Source: Marine group II euryarchaeote REDSEA-S11_B3N4 (GTDB lineage Archaea; Thermoplasmatota; Poseidoniia; Poseidoniales; Thalassarchaeaceae). Taken from it: 33,785 nt of DNA. The notes beneath the pieces are model-generated. The model made no database searches and was not told where the DNA came from. It saw only the letters and a list, made by a program, of their open reading frames with translations. Positions 1 through 10,500 of the stretch are shown here, piece by piece. Made by a program: the position numbers and the translations under genes. The stretch is from NCBI GenBank assembly GCA_001628485.1, contig LURR01000035.1, positions 1-33,785 of the forward strand, given 5' to 3'. Position 1 is the first letter of the stretch; each line of letters begins with the position of its first letter.

Positions 1-297
1 CTCGACATGAGGAGGGCATGCATCGGGCAGATATCGATAATCCTCTCTGGGCAAGAACTGAGGGAGGCAGCAGGCGAACTCCTGAAGAAGGAGAAGGACC
101 CAAGCCTCAGAAGGAGGCTCAAATCCCTCGCCATGGACCCCGACTTCGAGGGAACAGAGCAAGAGAAGAACCTGAAGCTCGCTGCGGCGGACTATGTGCC
201 CAAGGACGACGATGTAGAGGACATCCCCCCTCCCAGTTCCATGGGTGAGGCTGATAAACGCCAGTCAGGTCGGCCGGGCAGCGAGGAAGGCAGATGA
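1..297 (+). CDS. C-terminal end of an unknown protein (5' partial)
   Basis: The reading frame is open from the first base and ends at TGA 295-297, so this is probably the tail of a longer gene starting outside the window. An ATG at 7 could start a 96-residue protein, but nothing favours it over read-through from upstream. The visible residues are charged and helix-prone (Glu, Lys, Arg, Leu), then become acidic and proline-rich with a basic, Gly-rich end. No family is recognised. The stop codon overlaps the next start in an ATGA arrangement at 294-297, which indicates co-transcription and translational coupling with the 95-residue gene and probably the helicase. Confidence 0.6.
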   Translation, partial: LDMRRACIGQISIILSGQELREAAGELLKKEKDPSLRRRLKSLAMDPDFEGTEQEKNLKLAAADYVPKDDDVEDIPPPSSMGEADKRQSGRPGSEEGR

Positions 298-581
298 GTG
301 ACGATTTCGACGGTAAGCTTGAGAGATTCGAGAGACTCTGGGAAGGAGTGACCCCAAAGGGAATTAACAGAACAAAGGCTCTGAAGTTCAGGCAGTACAT
401 GAGAAATCACGTCCTCCAGAAGTTCCACAAGCGCAGTAAAGAACAGTGGGCAAATGCGGACAAGGGGCACTATAACCACGGTTTCTCCAGCAAGGACCAG
501 TTCCTGACCAAGGACAATTGCAGGAAATACTGGATGGGCGAGCTCCAGAAGGACATCAGAGAAGCTGAGACCTGGTCCTGA
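294..581 (+). CDS. Small basic protein of unknown function
   Basis: This is a 95-residue soluble protein with no signal peptide or membrane segment. It is rich in Lys, Arg, Trp, Tyr and His, with a basic middle part (roughly residues 24-50) and a C-terminal segment carrying a YWMGELQKDI stretch. I do not recognise the family. The start overlaps the previous stop by ATGA, and the stop lies 9 nt before the DEAD-box helicase start, so the three genes look like one operon. A role around RNA or ribosomes could be guessed from the helicase neighbour and basic charge, but nothing in the sequence proves it. Gene reality rests on tight packing and protein-like composition. Confidence 0.7.
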   Translation: MSDDFDGKLERFERLWEGVTPKGINRTKALKFRQYMRNHVLQKFHKRSKEQWANADKGHYNHGFSSKDQFLTKDNCRKYWMGELQKDIREAETWS

Positions 582-590
582 GGACAAAAG

Positions 591-2003
591 ATGGCCTCGC
601 TATCATTCAATGACTGGGACCTCGAGAAGCACGTGGCTGATGCCATAGGACAACTTGGCTGGGAAGTGCCGACGCAGATACAGGTTGAGGCCATACCATT
701 CGCAAGAAAGGGGATGGACGTCGTAGGACAGGCCAGGACGGGCTCCGGAAAAACCGCTGCTTTCGGGATTCCAATCATAGAGTCCTGCGAACCGAACGGT
801 TCGACGCAGGCCATAGTGCTCTGTCCCACCAGGGAGCTCGCCGTACAAGTGGCGGAGGAGTTCCAGTCCCTGCAAGGAAAGAAGGGACTCAGTATCGAGA
901 CTGTCTACGGAGGGACGGACATAGAGAAGCAGGCAAGGCTCCTGGAAAAGGGGGTCGACGTGATTGTGGGGACCCCTGGCCGTGTAATCGACATGAGCAA
1001 GAGGGGCCACATAGACCTCTCCGAAATAGGAATCTTCTGCCTTGACGAAGCGGACAGGATGCTAGACATGGGATTCTTCCCCGACGTCCTATGGATCGTC
1101 GAGAAGATGGGCGAGAGGGATCAGACCCTTCTCTTCAGCGCCACCTTCCCACAGGAGGTACTAGATGCCACAGAGGAGTTCACCGACGACCCCATCCACG
1201 TGATGAGCGAGGACCTCGAAGTGGAGGTGCCGGAGATAGACCAGTTCGCCATCAAGGTAGGGCGACTGAACAAGATGTGGGCACTGGGGAGGATCGTGGC
1301 CAGCATGACCGAGGAGGACCAGATGCTCATATTCACCAACACCAAGAGGATGGTGGACATGCTGGGAGAGAGACTGGACAGACAGGGAGTGGACTCCGCC
1401 TCGCTACACGGGGACATGGCACAGAACAAGAGGGAGAAGATCCTCGACAGATTCAGGGATGGAAGCAAGAAGATACTCGTCGCCACTGACGTGGCAGCCA
1501 GAGGCCTCGACGTCGACGGAATCACGCACGTCGTGAACTACGACCTACCCGACGAGACTGAGGTGTACGTGCACAGGATCGGGAGGACCGGCAGAATGGG
1601 GAGGAGCGGCCAGGCCTGGAGCTTCGTCAGTGGCTCAGAGATTGGGCAACTGGACAAGATAGCGAACACATGGGCCATGAGCATCCCCGTGGTCGAGGCG
1701 CCAGACCTACCCAAGGGCGTCAAGGAAATGGCGAGGCTGAAGGAGGACTGGGACGAAATCTCGGACAGCTTCGGGATGGTCACCGTCAGGGTCTCCGTGG
1801 GAAGGGGAGATGCCAGCAAGCTAGCCCTATCAGACTGGATAGTGAAACAGGCCCGGGTCCCGGAGGTAGCGATAGGCGAGATATCGATAGGCGACTCAGA
1901 GTCGACTGTTGAGGTCCACATGAAGAAGGCGTCCTACGTGATCGACGTGCTGAAATCAAGGGAGTTCGAGGGCAGGAGCCTCGAGCCAGCCATAGTCAGC
2001 TAG
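591..2003 (+). CDS. DEAD-box ATP-dependent RNA helicase (DbpA/DeaD-type)
   Basis: This 470-residue protein is an ATP-dependent RNA-unwinding enzyme of the cytoplasm. All core motifs are visible: the Q-motif region (PTQIQ, 27-31), Walker A ARTGSGKT (48-55), PTRELAVQ (79-86), TPGR (128-131), DEAD (152-155), SAT (183-185) and HRIGRTGR (328-335). The second RecA domain carries ATDVAARGLD near 298-307. The last 75 or so residues (396-468) resemble the DbpA RNA-binding domain, with a typical IGEISI segment at 428-433. DbpA and CsdA/DeaD act in ribosome assembly and cold adaptation; the precise substrate here is unknown. A GAGG lies 7 nt before the ATG, overlapping the preceding stop, which supports this start. 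A nested hairpin follows the stop. Confidence 0.95.
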   Translation: MASLSFNDWDLEKHVADAIGQLGWEVPTQIQVEAIPFARKGMDVVGQARTGSGKTAAFGIPIIESCEPNGSTQAIVLCPTRELAVQVAEEFQSLQGKKGLSIETVYGGTDIEKQARLLEKGVDVIVGTPGRVIDMSKRGHIDLSEIGIFCLDEADRMLDMGFFPDVLWIVEKMGERDQTLLFSATFPQEVLDATEEFTDDPIHVMSEDLEVEVPEIDQFAIKVGRLNKMWALGRIVASMTEEDQMLIFTNTKRMVDMLGERLDRQGVDSASLHGDMAQNKREKILDRFRDGSKKILVATDVAARGLDVDGITHVVNYDLPDETEVYVHRIGRTGRMGRSGQAWSFVSGSEIGQLDKIANTWAMSIPVVEAPDLPKGVKEMARLKEDWDEISDSFGMVTVRVSVGRGDASKLALSDWIVKQARVPEVAIGEISIGDSESTVEVHMKKASYVIDVLKSREFEGRSLEPAIVS

Positions 2004-2043
2004 CCCAGGGGATGGAAACGATTCATCCCGAAGGCTGGGGGCT
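2002..2043 (+). terminator. Nested hairpin after the helicase gene
   Basis: Directly after the helicase stop, GGGATG (2009-2014) pairs with CATCCC (2024-2029) around a 9-nt loop. AGCCC (2002-2006) can pair with GGGCT (2039-2043) outside it. There is no T-run afterwards, so this may be a processing or pausing structure rather than a classical terminator. It separates the helicase operon from the TATA-like element of the next gene. Confidence 0.4.
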
Positions 2044-2052
2044 TCCGCATCC

Positions 2053-2060
2053 TAAATATA
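2053..2060 (+). promoter_or_regulatory. TATA-like box for the coiled-coil protein gene
   Basis: TAAATATA is AT-rich in a GC-rich region and its centre lies about 26 nt before the ATG at 2082. That is the usual distance from an archaeal TATA box to the transcription start, so the transcript would be leaderless and begin at or next to the ATG. No Shine-Dalgarno sequence precedes the ATG, which fits. Confidence 0.65.
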
Positions 2061-2081
2061 TCCGGACTAACAAGACCCCTC

Positions 2082-4556
2082 ATGGCTGACGCCAAGGGAG
2101 GTAGCGCGGCCAAGGACAAGCAGGCCGCCGAGGCCGCCAAGAAGAAGGCGGAGGCCGAGAAGAAGGCCACTGAGGCCGCCAAGAAGAAGGCGGAGGCCGA
2201 GAAGAAGGCGGCAGCGGACCAGAAGAAGGCGGCGGAGGCAGCCTCGAAGGACAAGGCAGCAGCCGAGAAGAGCCTAGAGGCAGCCAAGAAGGCGAGGAAG
2301 AAGGCCGAGGAAGACCTCCAGAAGGCCAGGACCTCAGCCAGCGACGCGACGAAGAAGATCAGCGCCCTGAAGAAGGAGAAGGCGAGTGCCGACCGGGACC
2401 TCAAAGTCCAGGAATCGGCCAGGAAGAAGGCAGAGTCTGACCTCGCGAGGACGAAGAAGTCCAGTAGCGGGGACGTCAAGAAACTAGAGAACCTGGAGAG
2501 GCAGGTCGAGTCAGCAAAATCCAGGCTGGAGGACTCCAAGAAGGCAGCCTCCGAGGCTAAGAGGCAGCTGGAGAAGGAGAAGGAGAGCGCAGGAAAGAAC
2601 TCCAAGAAGATCGCAGACCTGAACAAGGAGCAGAACAGCCTGCAAAGCGATCTGAAAGCCACTCAATCAGAACTGAAGAAGGCGGAGGCGGAGCTAGCCG
2701 CGGAGTCAAAGAAGGGGGCGTCCGAGAAGGCCAAGCTACAGCAACTGACAGACTCGACCAGGGGCCTGAAGTCCCAGATATCGGACCTCGCCAAGAAGGT
2801 GAAGGAAATCAGGACGAAGACGGAGGACCAGGCCAAGACCCTCAGGGACTTCGAAAGCAGGCTCGCAGAGGAGACCAAGGCGAAGAAGGAGGCCGAGGCG
2901 AAGCTCGAGAAAGCCAGGAAGGCGACGGATGCCGCGGACAGCAAGAGGAAGGCAGCAGAGGCCAAGACCAAGGAGGCCGAGAAGGCCTTCCAATCAACAG
3001 TAAAGCCCAGGAAGGACGCAGAGGACATGGCGAAGAAGGCCGACTCCGACAGGATCAGGGCCGAGAAGGAGCTCGAGAAGAGGATAGCGCTGCAGAAGAA
3101 GGCAGAGGAAGAGGCCAAGAAAGGCGCCGAGGACAGGAAGAGCGCCGAGAAGAGGAAAGCGGACGCCGAGAAGGCGAAGGCCGACGCTGAGAAGGCCAGA
3201 GACAAGAGCATCCAGGAGGCCGACAAGGCGAGGAAGTCCCTTTCAGAGTCCAGGGCCAAGCTGAAGGATATCAGCGAAGACCTGAGGAAGGCAGAGGCGG
3301 AAAGGAAGGCAGCCCAGGAAAAGGCGGCAAGCGCGAAGTCTGAGGCCGACGAGCTGACCAAGAAGGCGGAGAGCAGCAAATCAAGCGCTGAGAGCGCGAA
3401 AAAGAGGCTCAAGGAGGAGAACGCCGCCGGCAAGGAGGCCAAGGCCCAGCACGCCGAGAGCAAGAAGAGAGGCGAGGCCGCCAAGAAGGAGCTCGCAACA
3501 GCAGACGAGGAGCGCAAGAAGGCAGCCGCCAAGATGGAGGAGGTCGTGAAGGCGAAGCAGGCCTACCAGAAGAGGGCCGCCGAGGAGAGGAAGAAGGCCG
3601 AGGAGGTCGAGGGACAGGTATCCCAGAAGAGGAAGCTTACAGCCGACACGAAGAAGAAGTCCGAGTTCGAGGCGAAGGCGAAGGCCGAGGCCGATGCGAA
3701 GGCGAAGGCCGAGGCCGACGGCCACAAGAAGGCGAAGGACGACCTGAAGGCGGAGACCGAGAGGTGGAAGGAGGCCGAGAAGGTGCTCGGGAAGACGACG
3801 AGCGAGCGGAAGAAGGCCCAGGCGGAGTCCAAGAAGGCCAAAGAGGCGAGGGAGTCGACCCACAAGGAGTTCCTGGACGCGAAGCAGAACAGAATCGAGG
3901 CCGAGAACGCGGCCAAGCAAGAGGAGAGGGACCTGAAGGACGCCCAGAGGAGGGCAGAGGCCGAGGCGAGGGCCAGGAAGGACCTAGAGAAGGAGATCGA
4001 GGAGGAGGAGAAGCGAAGGAAGATCGCCAAGGCCAAGAAGAAGGCCCTCGAGAAGAAGAAGCTGACGGCCGAGGAGCTGGCCATGGAGGAGGCCAGGAAG
4101 CGGCAGGAGGCCAAGGACCGGGTCAAGAGGAAGGCCGAGAAGAGGAGGAAGAGGGCCGAGGAGGAGCGCCAGAGGAAGATGCTGGCGGCATCCGAGGCCG
4201 AGCAGCTCGCCGAAGTGAACAGGCTCGAGGTGGAGATGAGGCTCAACGACCTGAAGACCCAGGAGGGCACGATGGCCAAGGAGGACTACATCCTAGCGAG
4301 GATCAACATCAAGGCCATAACCATCGACTTCGAGGTCATCGGGGAGGCCAACGGCCACACCGACGACCTGCAGCAGATCGACGGCATAGACGAGGGCCTT
4401 GAGCGGAGGCTGAACACCCTGGGCATATCCACCCTCTCGCAGATATCGAAGATGGACGACGACATGAGCGACACCGTGAACGACGCGATAGAGTACATGC
4501 CGGGAAGAATCCGAAGGCAGCTCTGGGCAGAGCAGGCCCAGATCCTCCTGGAGTGA
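2082..4556 (+). CDS. Long cytosolic coiled-coil (TolA-like) protein with C-terminal HhH module
   Basis: This is an 824-residue protein with no signal peptide or membrane helix. Residues 1 to about 740 are almost entirely Lys, Ala, Glu, Asp, Arg and Ser in heptad-like or ER/K-helix patterns, such as KKKAEAEKKA. They predict a single long alpha-helix or coiled-coil rod, comparable in composition to TolA domain II. Residues 748-824 form a globular module: a short IDFEVIG lead-in, then LQQIDGIDEGLERRLNTLGI, QIS, and a PGRI..W..QA end. This resembles the helix-hairpin-helix (HhH) domains with a GIG turn that bind DNA or mediate protein contacts. The same module occurs twice at the C-terminus of the giant membrane protein encoded immediately downstream. 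The product is likely an internal scaffold, but its function is unknown. Confidence 0.85.
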   Translation: MADAKGGSAAKDKQAAEAAKKKAEAEKKATEAAKKKAEAEKKAAADQKKAAEAASKDKAAAEKSLEAAKKARKKAEEDLQKARTSASDATKKISALKKEKASADRDLKVQESARKKAESDLARTKKSSSGDVKKLENLERQVESAKSRLEDSKKAASEAKRQLEKEKESAGKNSKKIADLNKEQNSLQSDLKATQSELKKAEAELAAESKKGASEKAKLQQLTDSTRGLKSQISDLAKKVKEIRTKTEDQAKTLRDFESRLAEETKAKKEAEAKLEKARKATDAADSKRKAAEAKTKEAEKAFQSTVKPRKDAEDMAKKADSDRIRAEKELEKRIALQKKAEEEAKKGAEDRKSAEKRKADAEKAKADAEKARDKSIQEADKARKSLSESRAKLKDISEDLRKAEAERKAAQEKAASAKSEADELTKKAESSKSSAESAKKRLKEENAAGKEAKAQHAESKKRGEAAKKELATADEERKKAAAKMEEVVKAKQAYQKRAAEERKKAEEVEGQVSQKRKLTADTKKKSEFEAKAKAEADAKAKAEADGHKKAKDDLKAETERWKEAEKVLGKTTSERKKAQAESKKAKEARESTHKEFLDAKQNRIEAENAAKQEERDLKDAQRRAEAEARARKDLEKEIEEEEKRRKIAKAKKKALEKKKLTAEELAMEEARKRQEAKDRVKRKAEKRRKRAEEERQRKMLAASEAEQLAEVNRLEVEMRLNDLKTQEGTMAKEDYILARINIKAITIDFEVIGEANGHTDDLQQIDGIDEGLERRLNTLGISTLSQISKMDDDMSDTVNDAIEYMPGRIRRQLWAEQAQILLE
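2130..2209 (+). repeat. Two perfect 38-bp direct repeats, 42-bp period
   Basis: The same 38-bp stretch occurs at 2130-2167 and 2172-2209, giving a 14-residue protein repeat (two heptads) at the start of the rod. Identity at third codon positions suggests recent duplication. A similar short duplication encodes repeated AKAKAEAD units near 3675-3720. Confidence 0.75.
4323..4553 (+). other. HhH module at the end of the 824-residue protein
   Basis: Residues 748-824 match the two C-terminal modules of the downstream giant protein. Shared features in order are an I-D-F-x-[VI]-[IL]-G lead, an LQ-[EQ]-I-[DK]-G-I turn, an L-N-x-[LI]-G-I helix start, an S-Q-I or A-Q-I element, and PGRI followed by a W..QA helix. 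In this copy the turn reads GIDEG rather than GIGxF, and the RD of RDEW is replaced by RQLW. Confidence 0.75.
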
Positions 4557-4562
4557 GGAAAT

Positions 4563-4584
4563 AGACACCCCCTAAGGGGTGTCT
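4563..4584 (+). terminator. Perfect 9-bp hairpin between the rod gene and the giant gene
   Basis: AGACACCCC (4563-4571) pairs perfectly with GGGGTGTCT (4576-4584) across a CTAA loop, six nucleotides after the stop of the preceding gene. It may end or stabilise the 3' end of that transcript. The GTG assigned as the start of the giant gene lies inside the right arm, so it either controls translation of that gene or shows that the true start is further downstream. Confidence 0.55.
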
Positions 4585-7500
4585 AAGCCGGAAAAAGAGC
4601 GCATCCCTCGGATAGAATCAAAAGCGGATTTTCCCGATAGTGAAAGCGTGCGAGCGGAAGCGAGGTCACGAGTGCGGGCACTGATGCTGATCCTGCTGAT
4701 GCTGGCCAGCACCCAACTAATTCTACTAACCTCACTTGATTACACAGAGCTGGAGCTCGGGCCGGATTCCAGGAGTTCCTCGATTGACAACACACAGGTC
4801 GCAACAATAGAGGTGGGTCTTGACCACGCTTGCGCGATAGGTACCGCCGGGCAGATGAAGTGCTGGGGGGACGGGACGAACGGCAAGACTGGTCATGAGA
4901 ATACTGACGACTACGGAGACCAAAGTGAGGAGATGGGGCAGTACCTCATGTTCACAGATGGGGGTGATGGCCTAACCTTCGACGATGTTTCTGCAGGTAA
5001 CAGGTTCACTTGCGGCCTAATGAGCGATGCGTCCGTTAAGTGCTGGGGCAGCAACGAATTCCTCGGTTCCAATGCGGGGGTCGCCGGATCGGGATCATTG
5101 GGTGACGGCTACCTAGAGATGGGAGAAGGTTTGCAGAAAGTCAACCTAGGAGATTGGAATGCTACATCCATAGCCGCTGGAGGTTCGCATGCCTGCGCCA
5201 TAGTCAACAACGGATCTGCGGACTCCTTGGCCTGCTGGGGCAACAACGACTTTGGAGAATTAGGGGTCGGGAATACGCACAATGCCTATGGAAATGTGCA
5301 GATAGGACATGTGGACCTACCCGAAAGGGGATCTGACCTTTCTCAAGTCGCCCTAGGAAGTAGGCATTCCTGCCTGCTCTGGAGTGACGGAGAGATTGGC
5401 TGCTGGGGCAGCAACTCGTTCGGTCAGCTCGGCATTGGAAGCACGGAGGACATAGGTGACGAGGCGGGGGAGATGGGTTCCAGTATGACGCTGGTAGACC
5501 TGCCTTCAGATAGGACTGCTACTCAAATCTCCGCTGGACACAACACGACCTGCGCCATCCTCGACAACGGGCGTCTGTCATGCTGGGGTTTCGGCTCCTA
5601 CGGCATGCTCGGTTCAGAGGGTACGAACCATCTGGGAGACTCGGCTGACGAGGTGGGGGAAGATATGCACATCCTCGAACTAGGGGAGTACCCCAACGGA
5701 ACCCCGTTACTTGTCGAAGACATCTCGGTTGGCCACCACCATGCATGCGCGATCACTGACGGCGGAAGCAACGCGAACCAGATGAAGTGCTGGGGCTCGG
5801 GAATCGGAGGCGCTCTGGGTTCGGAGAATCAAGACAACCTTGGAGATGGGCAGTTCGAAATGGGAATTCTTCTCCCATTCCTGGATCTGGGTACCGGCAT
5901 CCAACCCATTTCAGTCGAAGCGGGCGAATCATTCACATGCGCCCTGATGAACACAACCGAGGTCAAGTGCTGGGGCTCCGGCCTGGATGGAAGGACTGGC
6001 CAGGGAGTCAGCGGACAGCTCGGTGACCTCCCCGGAGACATGGGGGACAATCTGCCATTCGTCGAACTGTACCTGCCCGAGGAAACCTTCGACCAGCCTT
6101 GCGACCTGCCAGCAGAGGGATCTCCACTGTCCATCTCAACCGTCGATTCTTCCACGCCCCGAACCGGGAACAAAACCGCCACGGCCCTTACTCCCGAGTC
6201 CTGCGGGGCGATCGCTTACTTTGACGAGAGCGACAATTTGCTCAAGTTCGGGATTTTCACCAAAGGAAGATGGGCCACGGAGGTCGTTAGGGACTACGAC
6301 TCCATCTGGAATAACCTTCACGACGTTTCAATCACGATCGGCAGCGATGGGGTGCCTCACATCGTCTCATCCGGGAGCTTGAACACAAATAGCGGTCAAG
6401 CGCACTACTACACCAAGAAGGACGGGGGGTGGACAGGCGCAAATCAGTATGCCTCTACGTCGGGAGTTGGCGACGCGGGAATCTTCGCAGTGGGCTTGGA
6501 GATTGACGGTTCCGGTGACATCTACGCCATCGCGCAGAAATCCTACACGACGGCTTGGGGATCGCACTCGGTCATAGACGCCTACAGATGCACGGCTGTG
6601 GGGCATGCCAACAACAGCTGCACAGACAGGTGGGACGGTGGATTCGATCTCAACAACAATTACATTGGCAGAATTTCCGAGGCATCCTGGTCCGCCTCAT
6701 TGGACACGGATGTGGACTCTGACGGCACTGTTTACGTCGCCTACCTAGGGGATGCGGACTCTTTTGGGGAGGAGTCAGGGAGCGTAGAGGTCGTGGAGCT
6801 CGACTCAACTGGGTTCGGCACGCCGATGGATGTGGGTGGCACGTTAAGCAGAACCACCGCCAACTCTTCGCTTTCCATGGACCTGGGTCCAGATGGCTCT
6901 TTTCACCTCGCTTACCCCAATCATGGCGGGGGATTGAACTACTCTATCTGCTCATCAAGCTGCGACCTGCCGGCATCCTGGTCGACAGAGTACGTCAACC
7001 AGTCGGTTGCCGTGTCCGACACTGGCGTGATTGACATCTCGGTCGGGCCTGACATGTCGGTTGTAATTCTGGCTGGAGCGTCGGAGGGCACATCCGCCCT
7101 CCACAAGACCGATGGAAGCTGGGAGAAGACCGAGCTAGAGACATCTGGAGGGGCGGACTGGACCGGGGTAGAAATCACCGACCAGGGGATGATGTGGGCC
7201 TACGCGTACTTCCCGAACACTGGTTCTACACTCAGCCTGTACAAGCAGGAGGGAATGACATCGCCCGGGCTGGGATCGGATATCGACGGGGACGGCTGGT
7301 CGAGGCTTGAAGAGCTCCGCTGCGGGACCGACTACACCAACTCGTCCTCGACCCCGGCGGATGCCGACGGGGACGGAGTCTGCGACCTATTCGACGACTG
7401 GGAGGACACCTCCGTCTCGGCCGAGTCCGATGCCCTGGCGATAGGCGAGGAGTTCGGGTGCGCTGTGCTCTCGAACCGATCCGTTGCATGCTGGGGCGAC

Positions 7501-10500
7501 AACTCCGAGGGGCAGCTGGGCAGCCCCTCTGCGGGATCGAGCAGCGCCTACGCGGTCATGGTCGACCTGCCGGCCGGATTCGAGGCCGGAGCAGTGGATG
7601 CGGGGTCCGCCCACGCCTGCTCGACCGGTCTGGATGGGAAGCTGGTATGCTGGGGCAGGAACACCGACGGGCAGCTGGGCCGTGGGAACTCTTCACCAAG
7701 CGAGTCCCCGGGCTACGTGAACCTTCCCTCCGGTGTGACCGTCTCGCAGTTCGCTGCTGGCGCGGACCACAACTGCATGACGGGCACGGACTCGAACATG
7801 TACTGCTGGGGGAACGGGAGCGACGACAGGACGGGCAAGATAGTCAACAGCGACAACACCGTCATCCAGTACGAGAACTTCACCGACGACTCGAGGTCGT
7901 GGACGAGCACTTCCCCGACTTACCTGCTGGGCCCGGGACAGGGCACCGATTACATAGACAAGGTGTATTACAGCTGGTGGCTCTACCCCCAGATATACTC
8001 CGACCAGTCCTTCGACGTAACGGCTGGTGACGTCATCTCATTCAAGATGAGAGGGAGGAATCACGGGGACAACGGTTACACCAGCGAGGTGGTGAAGTTC
8101 TACGCCGGTAGCAGCCTGTTGGCGCAAATAGACTCCAACACGACCACACAATACTCTTACTGGTCGGGATGGCAGGACGTCTCGTTCACCGTGCCCGACT
8201 CGTATACGGGAACGGGTGCGACCTCGATCAAGATTGAGATCTGGGGTTACAGGAACTACGTCCAAATTGACGATCTGCGAGTAAAGAATCTCGCATATGG
8301 CTCCATTGGATCGGTGCTAGAGCCCAGCATGGTGCGTTGGGACGAGTCTGGGGGGGTAAACCAGATATCACTGGGAGCCCGTCACTCCTGCGCACTGATG
8401 TCCTCCGGGAGCGTGAATTGCTGGGGATACAACGGCGGCAGCTACGCGAACATACTCGGCAGCCCCTCCTACAAGGGCGAGAGCACGTACGATCCCAAGG
8501 AGGTCGACCTCTCGGGGACTAGCAGCCTGGCCGCCTCGAACTGGACCAGCAGCACCGTGGAAGGGATAAACGCAGGAGATGGGGTGACTTGCGCGATCAT
8601 GAGGAGCACCGAGGCGCTCTGCTGGGGGTCATCCACCCAGACGACCTACGCAGACCCGGTCGTCAGCACCATTGCCAGCACGGGTGACGTGGGCAGGAGC
8701 CCCGCCCTGACCACCGACGGCAGCGGAAACTGGCTACTGGCCTACAACGACGCAGGCGGCATCTCGTACGCGAGGTACGACGGCTCGACCTGGAGCACAT
8801 ACTCCGCATGCGCCTCATCGGACGCCTGCGACTCCACGCACGGAGTGGGTGTCGGGGAGGACTCCCTAGGGGACTTGCACTTTCTCAGCTACAACGAGGC
8901 AGGGGAGCAGCTCATGCACACGAGAACCCCGAGGAACATCACCACCACGGCCGCGGTGACCGGAGAAGAATCCAGATTCTTCAGCATCTCCAGGGACCCC
9001 TCGACCGAGGACCTGCACCTGACCTACCAGCAGATGAGCGGTAGGAAGCTGATGCACACCATCTTCAATGGAACCAGTTGGTCTACGCCTACTGTGATCG
9101 ACGATACCGATGACAGGACCGGTGAGTCCTACAATGGCATGAAGATAGACTCGTCGGGGAACCTGCACCTCTCCTACTGGGACTGGAACACGGGCGGCAC
9201 CGACGATACGTGGCTAAAGTATGCCTACTACAACGGGACGTCCTGGTCCGTCGAGACGCTTCAGTCGATCATGGACCAGAACAACCCAACGCTGCACACC
9301 TCCCTGGACATAGACAGCAGCGGCAACCCCCACATCTCATACTACGACCACAAGAACGACACCCTTCGCTACACCTACCACAACGGCACAGCCTGGGTGG
9401 ACCAGACCCTGACGCTCGACGACTCCAACGACAACGGGAGGTTCAACTCGATAGCGCTGGACAGCAGCGACCACCCCCGGATAGCCTACAGGAACGAGAC
9501 CTCCGACGACCTTGAGCTCGCCACGTGGGACGGCACAGAGTGGACCAGGGAGGTGGTCGACAGCCTAAACAACGTCGGGAGCTGGGCATCGATAGCGATC
9601 GACAGCAGCGACCTGAGCAGGATAGCCTACTACTACGACTATCACTCCGACCTCAGATACGCCTCCCACGACGGGTCGGCATGGTCATTCGAGGACATCG
9701 ACACCAGCGTGAAGACCTCCAGGATAGTGCTCGACCTAGACGACAGCGACCGACCGAGAATCGCCTACAAGGACTGGGACAACGAGCCCTGGCTCGCATA
9801 CAACAACAGCGGGACCGAGGGCACGTGGGAGACCGTCCAAGTCAGGAACGGGTACGACCTTGGGGGGCACATGGCCATGACGCTGGACTACTCGACTGGC
9901 ACCGCCTACATGGCGTACCGCCAGTACCAGTGGCCGGCGTACGCCGGGCTGGTCTCCAGCGTCTACACCGGGACAGTCCTCGCCACAGACCCTGTGTCCG
10001 ACAGCGGTGAGGCCGCAAACTCCGTTGGCATGGGGCCAGAGATACACATCGCCGGCACCACCGTGTTGGCCCCGTTCATGAACGGCACGGACGGCGAATC
10101 ACCGGCTTACGTGGAGATGGCCACGATAAGGGCCCCTGGTCCGACGATCACGAGCGTGGACGGCGAGTCCCACTACGTCGGAACCTACGGCATATCAATG
10201 GCCCTAGACCAGGCAGGGAACCAGCACATCTCCTACTACAACGCAAGCGCGTCAAGCCTGATGTACGCTCGGTTCGACGGCTCCTCATGGCAAGTCGAGG
10301 AGGTGGACAACGGGGGTGCCTCAGGGACCTACTCCTCGATAGCGATAGACCCCTCAGGAAACCCCCACATCTCCTACGTGAACACCACCCCTAATCCCGA
10401 TGCTGTGATGTACGCGCACCACAATGGCACCGCATGGACGATCGAAGTCATCGACGCGACCCCCTACTACGCCTATGACACGTCGATAGACCTGGATTCC

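Noticed and set aside
2000-3532. Two long minus-strand frames (220 and 289 codons) opposite the rod gene
   Set aside because: These are Ser/Ala/Phe/Leu-rich mirror images of the Lys/Glu repeats with no independent support.
4323-4553. HhH module as a nuclease or DNA-repair enzyme
   Set aside because: Only the HhH-like fold is visible, with no catalytic acidic cluster or nuclease motif, and it is attached to long coiled coils, so a binding role is more likely.
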